Shown one piece after another: positions 1 through 10,000 of a stretch of 56,264 nt of DNA. The notes under the pieces are model-generated. The model made no database searches. It was not told where the DNA came from and saw only the letters and a list, made by a program, of their open reading frames with translations. A program made the translations under genes and the position numbers. Origin of the DNA: a virus; the IMG/VR virus record IMGVR_UViG_3300025127_000046, positions 1 to 56,264 of that record. One strand, written 5' to 3'. Every line of letters begins with the position of its first letter. Positions within the stretch are counted from its first letter, which is position 1.

Positions 1-166
1 GATGGCCCTCCAGAAATCATTAATGGAGCAAACTGATATTGTTCCCGTGTTGCAAGAATTCAATGTTCAGATAGACGACGCAGGCCAATTGGTAGTGATG
101 AATCCTCCAATGGTAAAAGCACCAGAAACCACGATAGCCACGCCAAGTAAGGTAGTAACCAGCTAA
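1..166 (+). CDS. C-terminal end of an unidentified protein (partial)
   Basis: An open frame runs from the window edge to TAA at 164-166. The visible 54 residues include a Met at base 2, but the gene probably begins upstream of the window. The tail is rich in Pro, Thr and Val (it ends TPSKVVTS), with no recognisable motif. Its stop overlaps the ATG of the next gene (TAATG), which implies translational coupling and one transcript. I do not recognise the protein. Confidence 0.55.
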   Translation, partial: MALQKSLMEQTDIVPVLQEFNVQIDDAGQLVVMNPPMVKAPETTIATPSKVVTS

Positions 167-423
167 TGCCTTTTTATATTTATAACTGTAAGGAATGTGA
201 CTCAAGTTTTAAAGTTTGGCACGGCATGACTGAAACACAAAAAGAATGTGTGTTATGTGAAAAGGAAGGTGGACTTGTCCGAGTTCCTCAAATTCCTTCT
301 GTTGTTAGAGCAACTATAGAAGACGAAAAAATTGGTCGATTGACCGAAGAATGTATTGGCGAAAACCAACAGCTTCTCAGTGAAATGAAAAAAGAAGCAA
401 GGAACCAAATTTATGAAGATTGA
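166..423 (+). CDS. Small zinc-ribbon protein (FmdB-like N-terminus)
   Basis: An 85-aa protein. The first 45 residues have the layout of FmdB-type zinc ribbons: MPFYIYNC followed by a CKEC pair (C8, C11), then a CVLC pair after HGMTETQKE, which gives a two-knuckle zinc site. The rest is charged and helical with no motif. FmdB-like ribbons in phages are common and mostly of unknown function; transcriptional or DNA-contact roles are guesses. It starts inside the stop codon of the preceding gene and overlaps the next gene by 11 bases, so it belongs to the operon that leads to the late sigma factor. Confidence 0.7.
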   Translation: MPFYIYNCKECDSSFKVWHGMTETQKECVLCEKEGGLVRVPQIPSVVRATIEDEKIGRLTEECIGENQQLLSEMKKEARNQIYED

Positions 424-814
424 TTTAGCATTTTGGCTAATTATGGCACTTTCTGCGTCCGTAATTGGCAATATAGTAGCACTTTATTACGTTAGGGTAC
501 TCTTGACTAAGCTATTTGATGTGGGCGAAAATTTGGTTGATTTAGTCGATATGATAACTAGTTATAGGAATCACCTCAAGTCTGTTTACGAAATGGAAAT
601 GTTTTATGGAGACGAAACATTGCAATTTTTACTACAACACACAAATAGTCTATCTACAATGTTAGAAAGTTTTGAAGAGATTGGCGACATTGTTAGTCCT
701 TTAGTGTTGGAAGAAGGCGAGGGTGAGCAACAAGAGGAAGAAAAAAATAATGCCGAGAAGACGATCACCGAACAAGATGTATTTTACGGCGGAACACGAA
801 CAAGCAATAGTTGA
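413..814 (+). CDS. Single-pass membrane protein, unknown function
   Basis: A 133-aa protein. Residues 5-28 are a hydrophobic helix (FWLIMALSASVIGNIVALYY), so it is probably anchored in the inner membrane by its N-terminus. The remainder is a helical domain and a strongly acidic tail with an EEGEGEQQEEE stretch. It overlaps the zinc-ribbon gene upstream and the sigma-factor gene downstream by tens of bases. Similar short anchored proteins occur beside gp55 genes in T4-like phages, but I know of no assigned role. Confidence 0.65.
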   Translation: MKIDLAFWLIMALSASVIGNIVALYYVRVLLTKLFDVGENLVDLVDMITSYRNHLKSVYEMEMFYGDETLQFLLQHTNSLSTMLESFEEIGDIVSPLVLEEGEGEQQEEEKNNAEKTITEQDVFYGGTRTSNS

Positions 815-1436
815 TTATTGCAATTCCGCATGTAATAAAGTCAGAACAAGACTGTATGTTAGATGGATACAGCCAGCATTTGACCAAATGGTTGATAAAA
901 TTGTATTCACATACAAGTTTACCACTTTACCTAATATTGATGAACTTAGAAATGAATGTAAAGTATGGTTAACAACAATTTTAGAAAAATATGACCCCAA
1001 CAAAGGCTCAAAGGCTTTTTCTTACTTTAGCGTCATTACAAAAAACTGGTTTATTCATCAGGTTAAAAAGACCACTAAGAGAAACCAAAGAGAGGTTGAT
1101 TTTGATAAAGCACTCAAAGAAATTGATCCTTCGAAAATAGTATGCCACCAGCCCTACATAAAAGACAGAGAAAGGGATGAATTTTGGCAGAAACTGTGGG
1201 TCGAAATGGATGGCTGGGGAACTGATGATATGAAAGACAACGAAAGAAAAGTTTACAAAGCTGTTGTTGAGATAATGAACTCTGTTGAAGATATTGAGAT
1301 TTTTAACAAAAAAGCCGTTTATCTTTACCTCAGAGAAATTACAGGAATGAACACGAAACAAATCGTATGCCAGTTGAATAAGTTTAGAAAAAAATATAAA
1401 CTTTTCAAGTCTGACTGGAATAACGGGAAAATCTAA
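750..1436 (+). CDS. Late-transcription sigma factor, T4 gp55-like
   Basis: A 228-aa protein with a region-2-like segment: YDPNKGSKAFSYFSVITKNW, then FIHQVKK and a basic stretch, at about residues 82-110. This matches the F-D/Y-P-x-K-x-x-x-A-x-x-Y-x-x-x-x-x-x-x-x-F pattern of T4-like late sigma factors, which replace host sigma and, with the sliding clamp, read late promoters. The C-terminus is a helical basic tail instead of a classical region 4. I chose ATG 750 because GAGGAAG sits just upstream; an in-frame GTG at 723 would add nine Lys/Arg-rich residues and lengthen the overlap with the preceding gene. It is probably the factor that reads the CTATTTAT sites listed below. Confidence 0.8.
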   Translation: MPRRRSPNKMYFTAEHEQAIVDYCNSACNKVRTRLYVRWIQPAFDQMVDKIVFTYKFTTLPNIDELRNECKVWLTTILEKYDPNKGSKAFSYFSVITKNWFIHQVKKTTKRNQREVDFDKALKEIDPSKIVCHQPYIKDRERDEFWQKLWVEMDGWGTDDMKDNERKVYKAVVEIMNSVEDIEIFNKKAVYLYLREITGMNTKQIVCQLNKFRKKYKLFKSDWNNGKI

Positions 1437-1443
1437 GTAAATT

Positions 1444-1451
1444 CTATTTAT
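1444..1451 (+). promoter_or_regulatory. CTATTTAT candidate late promoter element
   Basis: The octamer CTATTTAT lies in the 21-base gap between the sigma-factor gene and the next gene. The same octamer occurs at 10575, 30680 and 55038. Here the start codon follows only six bases later and there is no Shine-Dalgarno, so a transcript starting at the usual distance from a -10 box would be leaderless. Confidence 0.5.
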
Positions 1452-1457
1452 GTTGTT

Positions 1458-1748
1458 ATGAGTAAAAAACTAAATGAATACATTGACGAGGCGCTCTCTA
1501 ATATAAGAAATGATAGAGAGATAACCCGTGAACTTTTAGATGATGCGATTAAGTGGCTATCAAAAGATGAAGCACGGCATAAAGAAGTTGGCATAGTTAT
1601 GTCCAAATATGTCGAGACGTTGCAAAGATCGAATGAGCAATTAGTTAAGATTGTGGGAATGATGTCGAAGAAAAGCGGTGATGAAGGGCTATCTGCAAAA
1701 GACATGGAAGAGATCTACAACGCAATAAGCAATTCGGAGGAAGAGTAA
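1458..1748 (+). CDS. Small helical protein of the baseplate operon, unknown
   Basis: A 96-aa, highly charged, predicted all-helical protein (MSKKLNEYIDEALSNIRNDR and onward) with heptad-like leucines and an acidic end (SNSEEE). No known domain is recognised. It begins directly after a CTATTTAT element with no visible ribosome-binding site, and its TAA overlaps the ATG of the M23 hub gene (TAATG). That coupling suggests it is made with the hub, for example as an assembly chaperone or a small virion component; this is inference from position only. Confidence 0.7.
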   Translation: MSKKLNEYIDEALSNIRNDREITRELLDDAIKWLSKDEARHKEVGIVMSKYVETLQRSNEQLVKIVGMMSKKSGDEGLSAKDMEEIYNAISNSEEE

Positions 1749-3118
1749 TGGCCGGATTCAGAAAAATCCCAGATAGATACACGCCTTTCTTTGATTCAAT
1801 TGCGGATAAAGAATCTAGAGATGCTCATAGAAGCGACTTAGATGAATATTTCAATCCAATAAACGGTATTTTTGGAGGACAATCTGAGTTCGAAGCCATA
1901 GTACTTTCCGAAGAATCAGAAGTTACTAATACTGCATCTAACACAACTACTGATTTCAAATTTAAGAGATGCTTTGTGAGGATCTTGGGACTTTCTGACA
2001 ACTTTCTCATAGAGCAGTGTGAACTAGAGAATACCGTGACATCTGATGAGGAGAAAAAAAAGCTATTTGCTATGATATCTTCTTGTCATCCGATAGCCTA
2101 CGCAGAGAGGCCATCAACAGAAAACTCCGATCCTCCTAAATTGTCACCGGGTGACATTATTGTAGTAAAGTTTGGCGAAGGTCCTTCATATTTAGGTCGG
2201 CAGCGTGTGTTGACATACGACCCATTTAGAGTAAATAGAAGAGTTTCTAAGACCAATGAAAAATGTAAGGGACGTAGTGGCGATTTTATGAACAAGCCAT
2301 CAGATGGCAATAGTGGAAGATTAGGACCAGTTTCTGATAATGGCGGTGGAAGCCCAGCTATAAAGATAGGAGTTCAGCAGAGTGCATACTCTGGCCCAGA
2401 CTACGAACCAGCTCTGAACGCAGAGTTACCCTACACGCCCAGAAAAAACCAAGGCAAGCCATATGAGCCAACTACACCAGCTAAAATGATCGACTTTTCT
2501 AAAAGAGGGCCCGATTACAATGGCCCTGATGGGGTAGCACAATTTGATTGGCAAGTTGTCGGTGCTAGTTACCCAACTCACCCTAAAAGAACAATAATTG
2601 GCAGATTGTTTGGAGAACAAAGATCAAAAAGCCTGCACGGCGGAACAGATATTTCTGGTGGGAATGGGATTGGAGAACCTATGTATGCTGTCTTAGACGG
2701 CAAGGTTTACAGGGCTAATTGTTGTTCTAAAAGCGCTGGCGGACATGTAATTGTAGTTCATAAAGGAAAAAGAAAAGACGGAAAAGACATTGAATTTTTA
2801 GTTCATTATATGCATTGTGAAGCTATTTATGTTAAGAAAAACCAAGAAATCAAAAAAGGACAACATATTGCAGATCAGGGAAACACGGGCAATTCTTATG
2901 GCGCCCATTTACATTTTGAATTGTGGTGGGGCGTTAATTGGTATGACTGGAATGGGCAACAAAAATATAGAGTCAATCCAACAGTTGTTTTGGGCTTGCA
3001 ATATGGCTATGCTGGAAAAGCAAAAAAAGAAGTTGAAGCCGAAGGCGGTGGGGAAAAATTGGCAATTGGTAAGGCACATATAGATGGTGCCACTGGAACC
3101 ACGGTTTCTGGTGGATAA
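1748..3118 (+). CDS. Baseplate hub protein with M23 peptidase domain
   Basis: A 456-aa protein. The N-terminal 150 residues are mostly beta, with an OB-like segment (SPGDIIVVKFGEG), as expected of a hub protein. A Pro/Gly-rich linker of about 100 residues follows. Residues 290-410 form an M23 zinc endopeptidase of the LytM type: H297-GGT-D301 gives the HxxxD motif and H387-L-H389 the HxH motif, with another conserved His in LVHYMH. M23 enzymes cut peptide crosslinks in peptidoglycan, so this is probably the tail-tip enzyme that opens the wall during DNA entry, the job gp5 lysozyme does in T4. Genes on both sides are baseplate genes. The hydrolytic role is secure; placement in the hub is inferred. 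Confidence 0.82.
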   Translation: MAGFRKIPDRYTPFFDSIADKESRDAHRSDLDEYFNPINGIFGGQSEFEAIVLSEESEVTNTASNTTTDFKFKRCFVRILGLSDNFLIEQCELENTVTSDEEKKKLFAMISSCHPIAYAERPSTENSDPPKLSPGDIIVVKFGEGPSYLGRQRVLTYDPFRVNRRVSKTNEKCKGRSGDFMNKPSDGNSGRLGPVSDNGGGSPAIKIGVQQSAYSGPDYEPALNAELPYTPRKNQGKPYEPTTPAKMIDFSKRGPDYNGPDGVAQFDWQVVGASYPTHPKRTIIGRLFGEQRSKSLHGGTDISGGNGIGEPMYAVLDGKVYRANCCSKSAGGHVIVVHKGKRKDGKDIEFLVHYMHCEAIYVKKNQEIKKGQHIADQGNTGNSYGAHLHFELWWGVNWYDWNGQQKYRVNPTVVLGLQYGYAGKAKKEVEAEGGGEKLAIGKAHIDGATGTTVSGG

Positions 3119-3129
3119 ATGGAGTAATA

Positions 3130-4035
3130 ATGTCACATAACAAAGCGTATAACAAAAAAGATTTTTCACAAGCAAATCTAGAAGACACAGTTCAAAAAAT
3201 CATTGACCGAGGAATTGAGCCGGGATTATTTTGCACAGATATAGTAGAAGACGTACCTACGTTTCGTCAGGCTCAGTGTGAAAAGGTTATAAAAAACTCA
3301 TATAATTCTTCAATAGTACTAGGAAGGGACAGGAATGAATCTAGAGCATCCGGTGCTGGTGGCAAAGGCTACACACAGTGCGGTATGATTGATATAGTTG
3401 TCGGCAGAGGGGCAACATACTCTGCTAAAAAAAGAAAACAATTGACACCAAAAGACGTAATAGGTCCTAGTTTTTCATCTGATGCTGCTAGAATCTATAT
3501 AACTCAAAAATCCTTGGGAATTGATTCTTATTTTGGATTTGCTAATACAAAAACGGACTCATTTGGTAAATCTGCTGTCGCTTTGAAAGCAGACCACACA
3601 AGAATAATAGCAAGAGAGAGTGTTAGGATCTATTGCGGCGCAGGTGCATTTACACAAAAGGAAACAAACTCAAATGGCGCAAGTTTAGAAGTTCCGAAAA
3701 TAGAACTGATAGCCGGAAATGAGGACAAGCTACAACCAGTTGTTTTGGGCGACAACTTGGTTGAACATTTATCTAACAACCAAGACATGATGCGTGATAT
3801 GTTGTCGGCATTAGTTACAATTTTTTCACAACTCGCACAAATAAATGGCTTAATGTCTGTACTTACGCTTGGCACCGGTGGTAACTTTATAAATAACCTT
3901 ATTGATGATGTTGATGGTTTGGTGGAACAAAGTATGCAAATAATAAATACTTGGCTAGAAGAAACATCAGCCTTAGATAAATGCTTGTTACCCGGCAATA
4001 GATCGATTTTAAGCAACACTGTTTATACAACATGA
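3130..4035 (+). CDS. Baseplate spike-like or hub structural protein
   Basis: A 301-aa protein. The middle (residues about 150-185) has beta-repeat character, with SAVALKADHTRIIARESVRI resembling the repeated strands of gp5/VgrG-type needle helices. The C-terminal 100 residues are helical and hydrophobic. It starts 11 bases after the M23 hub gene with a GGAG site, and the 2039-aa structural gene follows 7 bases after its end. A spike or hub-associated role fits position and composition but I see no diagnostic motif. It could also be an adaptor between hub and wedges. Confidence 0.6.
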   Translation: MSHNKAYNKKDFSQANLEDTVQKIIDRGIEPGLFCTDIVEDVPTFRQAQCEKVIKNSYNSSIVLGRDRNESRASGAGGKGYTQCGMIDIVVGRGATYSAKKRKQLTPKDVIGPSFSSDAARIYITQKSLGIDSYFGFANTKTDSFGKSAVALKADHTRIIARESVRIYCGAGAFTQKETNSNGASLEVPKIELIAGNEDKLQPVVLGDNLVEHLSNNQDMMRDMLSALVTIFSQLAQINGLMSVLTLGTGGNFINNLIDDVDGLVEQSMQIINTWLEETSALDKCLLPGNRSILSNTVYTT

Positions 4036-4042
4036 GATAATT

Positions 4043-7000
4043 ATGACATCCAAATTTAAAAAATTTCAAAGAGACGAATGTCAAGAGGAAGTAAAAGAGC
4101 CAGTTGACATGTCTAAGTTCTGTCCAACCTGTGTTCCGGATAAAAATTACAAAGAACCCAGATGGTGGACAACAGAAAAACCTTACCTAAATGCAAAGAA
4201 GTGTGAATACTACACCATGGTCTCTATCAACAAGGATGGAGAAATGTTCACACATAGCTCCATAAAAGAATCAGGAAAGTCTTTTTCGGATGTTTTAGAT
4301 TCTTATAAAAAAGTTGGAATTCAGTTTTTATTAAATTTTTATAACAAGGTGCCAACAAACGAAATAAACGGTCGCCCAATTGAGGATTACGCAACAGCAG
4401 CAGATTATCATTTTTATAGTTTTGCGGACAGCACAATGGTTGTGTTAGTAACAATACCAGCAAATGTTTTTGATTCAATTCCGGAACAGCCAGTTATAGA
4501 AACTGAAGAAGACTTGATGACTGAAACAATGACTGTAAAAACAAAATATTTGATTTTGGTGTTGAAAAAGTTGAAAGCAACACTTTCTGTTTTTAGTAAA
4601 TTTCAAGCGATGTACTATCAACTAGAAGGTGGAATGGTAGCATATGAACAAACTGGAGAGCCTTTTTACTTAGAATTTTATCCAAACAGAATTGATATGT
4701 TTCTAGATGAATTGGAAAAGATTATTGAATTAAACAATTACTCATATGGGATTATTTCTGACCCACTGAACGAGGCCTACGAGTTGAAATTTACCTTTGA
4801 AGTATCTCAGGCCCTTGGTACATATAAGATCAAAAAAATTCAAGCCAGAAAGAACTTTGGCCGCAAATTCAAAACACTAAAAAAGGGACTATCAGCTTTT
4901 ACAAAAGCGCCACCCATGAAAGACGCTACATTAGTTGGTTATATAGCAAATGTAAAAAATATTGGCTTGCGAATAGATGCTAAAAAAACTCCTGCTTGGA
5001 CTGATTTTGTTGAAACTTTTACCTTTCCAAAAGTCATAGCGACTACTAAAGATAACTTTATCAAAAAAACTGGTATTAAGTGTGTTGACGATCAAATTTC
5101 AAAAGTTATCGGAGGCTTGGATGATTTTTTATTTAATCAGGTAGTAAAGTTTTCTGATGCTTTGGAATATCAATTGAACAAGGCGAACAAGACTGGCATT
5201 GCCACAATCAATTTGGGGCCTGATTCTATCGTAGATTCTAAAACACAACGCAAAATCGAAAATGAGTTCAGACTCAGTATACCAGAAATCTCTTTAAATG
5301 TTGAAAAAGAGAAAAAAACCTATAGAATCAAGAAGCCATTTTGTCTGGCAGACATGTTAAAAAACAACAAACAAATCTCAGAAGAATTTTTAAAATCAGT
5401 TATCAGTAGCTTAAATCCTTGTAAATTTATTGAATTATCTAAAACTGCAATTACTTGCATTATGTCTAATTTGGATTTTGAAACGAGTAACAGAGCAATT
5501 ATGAAAACTTGGTTTTCAAATGCAACGGCTCAAGGTCTGGAAGGCCTTCTTATGGGACTACCAGAGCCAGTTAGGCTTCAAATTTCTCAGGAAATTGCCT
5601 TAGAGCTTGGCGAAGAGGCCAACTTGGTTCCTACCGAAGAGCCAGACGACAGAGAAGGTCAGGTTTCTATTGCAAAGTTTTTAATTGATTCTGGGACTAC
5701 GATTACTGACGCATATGGCGACGCACTCACAGCTAGTGCAATAACTGGTATATCTAGTAGATCTAATTTGAGCGAGTCGCAAATAATGAAGGTCTATGAA
5801 AAGGTGATCATGAAAGTGGCATCAATTCAGGATTTGATGAAATCTATAGAGAACTTGCCGGGAATGGATTTACTAATGTCAATGACGGGCATCGGTGGCA
5901 GTGATTTTCCTGTTACCCACTATATAACACCGCCTATTGATAGTTTTCTGAATTCTTTGTCTTTTGATATTTGTGGAAAATGGCCATCTGGCTTGAGAAT
6001 GCCAAAAATTGATTTCAAATTTACTTCGTGGAGTTGGCCTAAGGCTTTAGGTATAATGTTTATAAAATTTTTGAGACTCAAGATAAAGGACCTCATAATC
6101 AATCTGATAGGTTTTGTTGCGGGCAAGATAAAAATTGAACTCCCAACGATACACAGTTTAGATTGTAACAACGTCAAGGATTTTGCAAAAGCTGCTAGTG
6201 ATTTACTGACAGATCGTAAAGATCTGAAAGATATTTTGTCTGAGGTTGTTTGCGGAGAGATAGACCAAGACAGAGACAAGCAGGAGCTATGTAATAATCT
6301 TTTGGGCCAAACTGGGCTTACAACAGATAATGCTATGGCAACACTAGCTTCTACGAACTACGATTCTCTAAATAATCCAATTGCAACAATGGATTCGCCA
6401 TCAAACCAGTTGAGTGACAAGGAGACAGTCGCTAGAGCACAGCAACCATTCATAAAGCTAACCAAGGCTATCTCCGTTTCTTCTACAAAAAATGAAATGA
6501 TAAGAGCCATTACATTGCCACCGGAAGAACAAGATTATAATTTTTTCAAAAACTTGTCCCTAACGATACCAATTGTCGTGCCTGAGTTTGCATCTTCTTT
6601 TGACACCGTAGAAAAAGTAGCTGAATTTTTTATCAAATTGTCAAACACGTTAACTTTTGACCAGAGACAAGCACTAAGAGACTCTGTAGATCCAACCGAA
6701 GAAGATCAGCCGTTAGAAAGCAGCATTTGTCTAACGAGCGAGCAAGTGGAACAGTGGAATGCGGAAAGACAAAGAGCTTTTGAAGAGTCCGGACTAAACC
6801 CAGATGTAGCAAAAGATTTTGTTGACAAACAGAATGAAAGAATAGCAACTGATTTGGAAGAGATGTTAGATCTAATTTCAAGATCACCAGAGGACTTATT
6901 CAAGGATGCTATTGATAGAGCCCTTGATATTGAAGGAGATGGGTGCGAAAATCCCCAAGCAGCTTTTGTCATGAGAGAAACCCCGGCAGAAGAAACTGTC

Positions 7001-10000
7001 AGTAGTTCTGTCCCGGCTGTATTTGGTAGGCTACAAAAGGCTTTTATCGATGACACTATAGAGTGGAATTTCTTTGAAAGACTTGTCGATACGCCCGGAA
7101 TTCTAAGTCTGATTTTGGCAGACAAAAAAGGTTTTACACTAAATTATCATAATGCTGTTAATAAAAGCGCCATTCTAAAGTTTTTCTTACCAGACCCCGG
7201 AGAAAACCCAGAAACTGTCTCGATCCAGATGCTTAAGTATTTAGAGTCTAACGATGTAGAGTTTGATGATAATAAAATTATTTTGAACTACAGTAACGAA
7301 CTTGACGATGATGATCTTTTTGAAAGTAAAATAATTTGCAGAAATGCGAAGAAAGGCTTGAATTACGGCGTTTCTTGTCGTTCGCCATTTGGAACTAGAA
7401 ACTTTTTTGTTAACCAGCATACATTTAGTGAGTTTGACAAGCAGTTTATAGCACCAAAGGGTAGTGAAGATTTTAGAACGATCACAATGCAAAACGTTTT
7501 GAACAATAGGTGGCAAAAGTTCAATAATGAAATAAACTTTTCGCAAGTAAACAAGATGTTGAAATCGATAGATAGACTAATTTTCACCGGCTTGAAATCC
7601 TCAATAATGTATACGCAAGATGGTAAAGTTTCCTCTGGTTTTGTTCATTCCGCACCCTTGCAGGAGATTACAAAGCAAGATTTAGAATATGTTGGCCCAA
7701 ATGGAGAAGAGTACGATTATGACGAAGAGCAAGCAATTTTAGGAAGGTCATCTACCAATAATAAAAGAGTAGTATTCTTAGATCCCAGTATGTATGGTGG
7801 TTCTTATAGAAATCCAAAATATTACATCAAGCCGCAAGAGCAGGAAGGGTGGATGAAAATTTCTAGATTTTTCCTGCCGGAAGCAAAAGGGGAAAAAAAT
7901 CAATTTACTTTTTTGAATGTAAGTGATATAGGAAAGTCTATGGACGACACAAGGAACAAAATAAAATCTGATCCTCGCCTACAAATAGCACCAGATCAAC
8001 TCGAAGAAGTGCCTTTTGATAGGGTCATATCCCCTTCGAAGCATGCTGCTATAGAAGGAACAGTCACAGCAACCATCAGAACTTTTTTGGCTGACTTTTT
8101 CATTAGAAGTATGCCGGTTATAAGTAATGTAGCCATAGGACCAGATAATTATGATGATTGCATGGCTGAATTTATTGTAGAAGAAATGTGCAAGAGTATG
8201 CAATCTCAGGAGCATGCACTGAAGTCAGTCTATACAGGCACAGTTTATTGGCTACTATTCTTAGAACAAGCAGTTCAGATTTTCAATAGAAAATTTGAGG
8301 ATTTTTCAAAGATCTATAGTGAAAAGAAAGAGAACATGTCTGAAGAAGAAAAGGCACTAGGCAGAGAGTTGCGAAAATATTCCAGTAGTTTGTTGCAAAT
8401 TGCCGCTGCCCAAAAATTATTTAACTATGACGACGGAACAGCGCTTGAGTTGCTCAAGGATGATTTTGTTTGGAACCTCTCTAGAAATTTGGATAATGAA
8501 TCGTTGCGTAAAAAGATAAGCCAATTAGAGTTTAGAATCAGAGAATTGGACAGAATAAAAGATTTTACTGACAAGATAGACGAAGGCACTGAAACTGTTC
8601 TAGATTCATATATATCAGCAGTAGAAAAAGCTGAAAAGTTTGTGACAATTTCATCAGACAAGGCTAAGTCTATGAATAAAAAATCTATAAATAAATCTGA
8701 CAAGATAAAAAAAGAACTAAGGATAGAAATAGAAAAAGCTAAAACGCAAATAGAGACCAATAAGATCAAAAAAATATATGGCGATGATATCGTTAGGGGA
8801 TCCTTGATTATTGGGTTTGGTAAGGATTACTGGAAAAACATGAACATAAATTACCAAGAATGGAATCGATCTATGAAAAAGATTCCAAACTATTCAACAG
8901 ACTCTGACAGTTATGGATTTGTGGGAGATGTAAATTTAGGGTTCAAATTTAGTGACTTGACGCTCAAGGAAGCAAACTTTGCTAGTAAAATCTTTACAAT
9001 TAGTTTAGTTGAAAAAGAATGCAAAGATGTGCTTAAATTTTTGGTCAAAGAACAGATCAAAAATTACTCTAAAGCACTAACAGACGTTGTCAGTCCTTCA
9101 ATCACAGACATAGGGAAATTTTTCTTGGGATCTTCTAAATCCAATATAATATCACCAGAGATTGGAACTACTGTTGAAAAATATAATAATATTGTGAGTT
9201 GTAGTGATAACCCGGCAACATCCAATCCACTGGACAATATTACGCTATCTGAAGAACAAATTCAACAAATAAAAGATAACGGTAATTTCTATTTTGAAAA
9301 GTATATAAAAATTACAGAAAAGGGCAAAGGTTCAACCAGAATAATCAGCCCTAAAGCATTCAAAAACATTTTGAGAAGCAAGAAGAATGTCGCCGGCAAA
9401 TATTTATCTGACTTCTTTGGCAATTCGATAATAAATGAAAAAGAGCAGAAAATGATAGGGTCTGTTGGAGTTAAGTTTGGACTAAGGCTGTGTTATATAC
9501 CCGGTGAAACTTTTTCTAAAGTGGAAAAAACCACAGACAATCTAGAGATCGCAAAAAATCTCAAATCTTTCATTTTCAAGCCTTCTCATGCTGGGCTAGG
9601 AGAAAATATTTTTCCCATGTGTTCATACGAGCAGGACCTTATGGACGAACTAATTTCCTTTTATATAAACTTACCAGATGACAATTGCAATCAAGATTTG
9701 AAATGTTACGTAGATAACCTAATGAGATCACCAGATTACGATCTCATCTTCAACAAAATTTTCAACATAAAAAGAATACCGTCAGTTCTGTCTGTTTATT
9801 CTTATATGAATTTTTTAAGTGCTCTAGGTGTCGATAAAAATGAAAGAGAGGATTCGGACGATTCAGAAATAAATAAAAACAATGTAGGAAAGATTTTCAA
9901 TGATTGTAAAAAAGAACTAAAAACTCTTTTTCTTTCTTCTTATATCAGAAAGGGGTATGGGCTTGACGATAAAAATCCAGATAGCCAGATAGAATATAGC

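Noticed and set aside
723-749. GTG start that would add nine Lys/Arg-rich residues to the late sigma factor
   Set aside because: ATG 750 has a better-placed GAGGAAG and gives the shorter overlap; GTG cannot be excluded.
2209-2214. TTGACA inside the M23 hub gene as a promoter
   Set aside because: No suitable -10 at the right distance and no gene start downstream.
8425-8769. Open frames on the minus strand inside long genes (this one and many others)
   Set aside because: They are mirror frames of strongly coding + strand genes, with no ribosome-binding site and no recognisable protein; all supported genes lie on the + strand.
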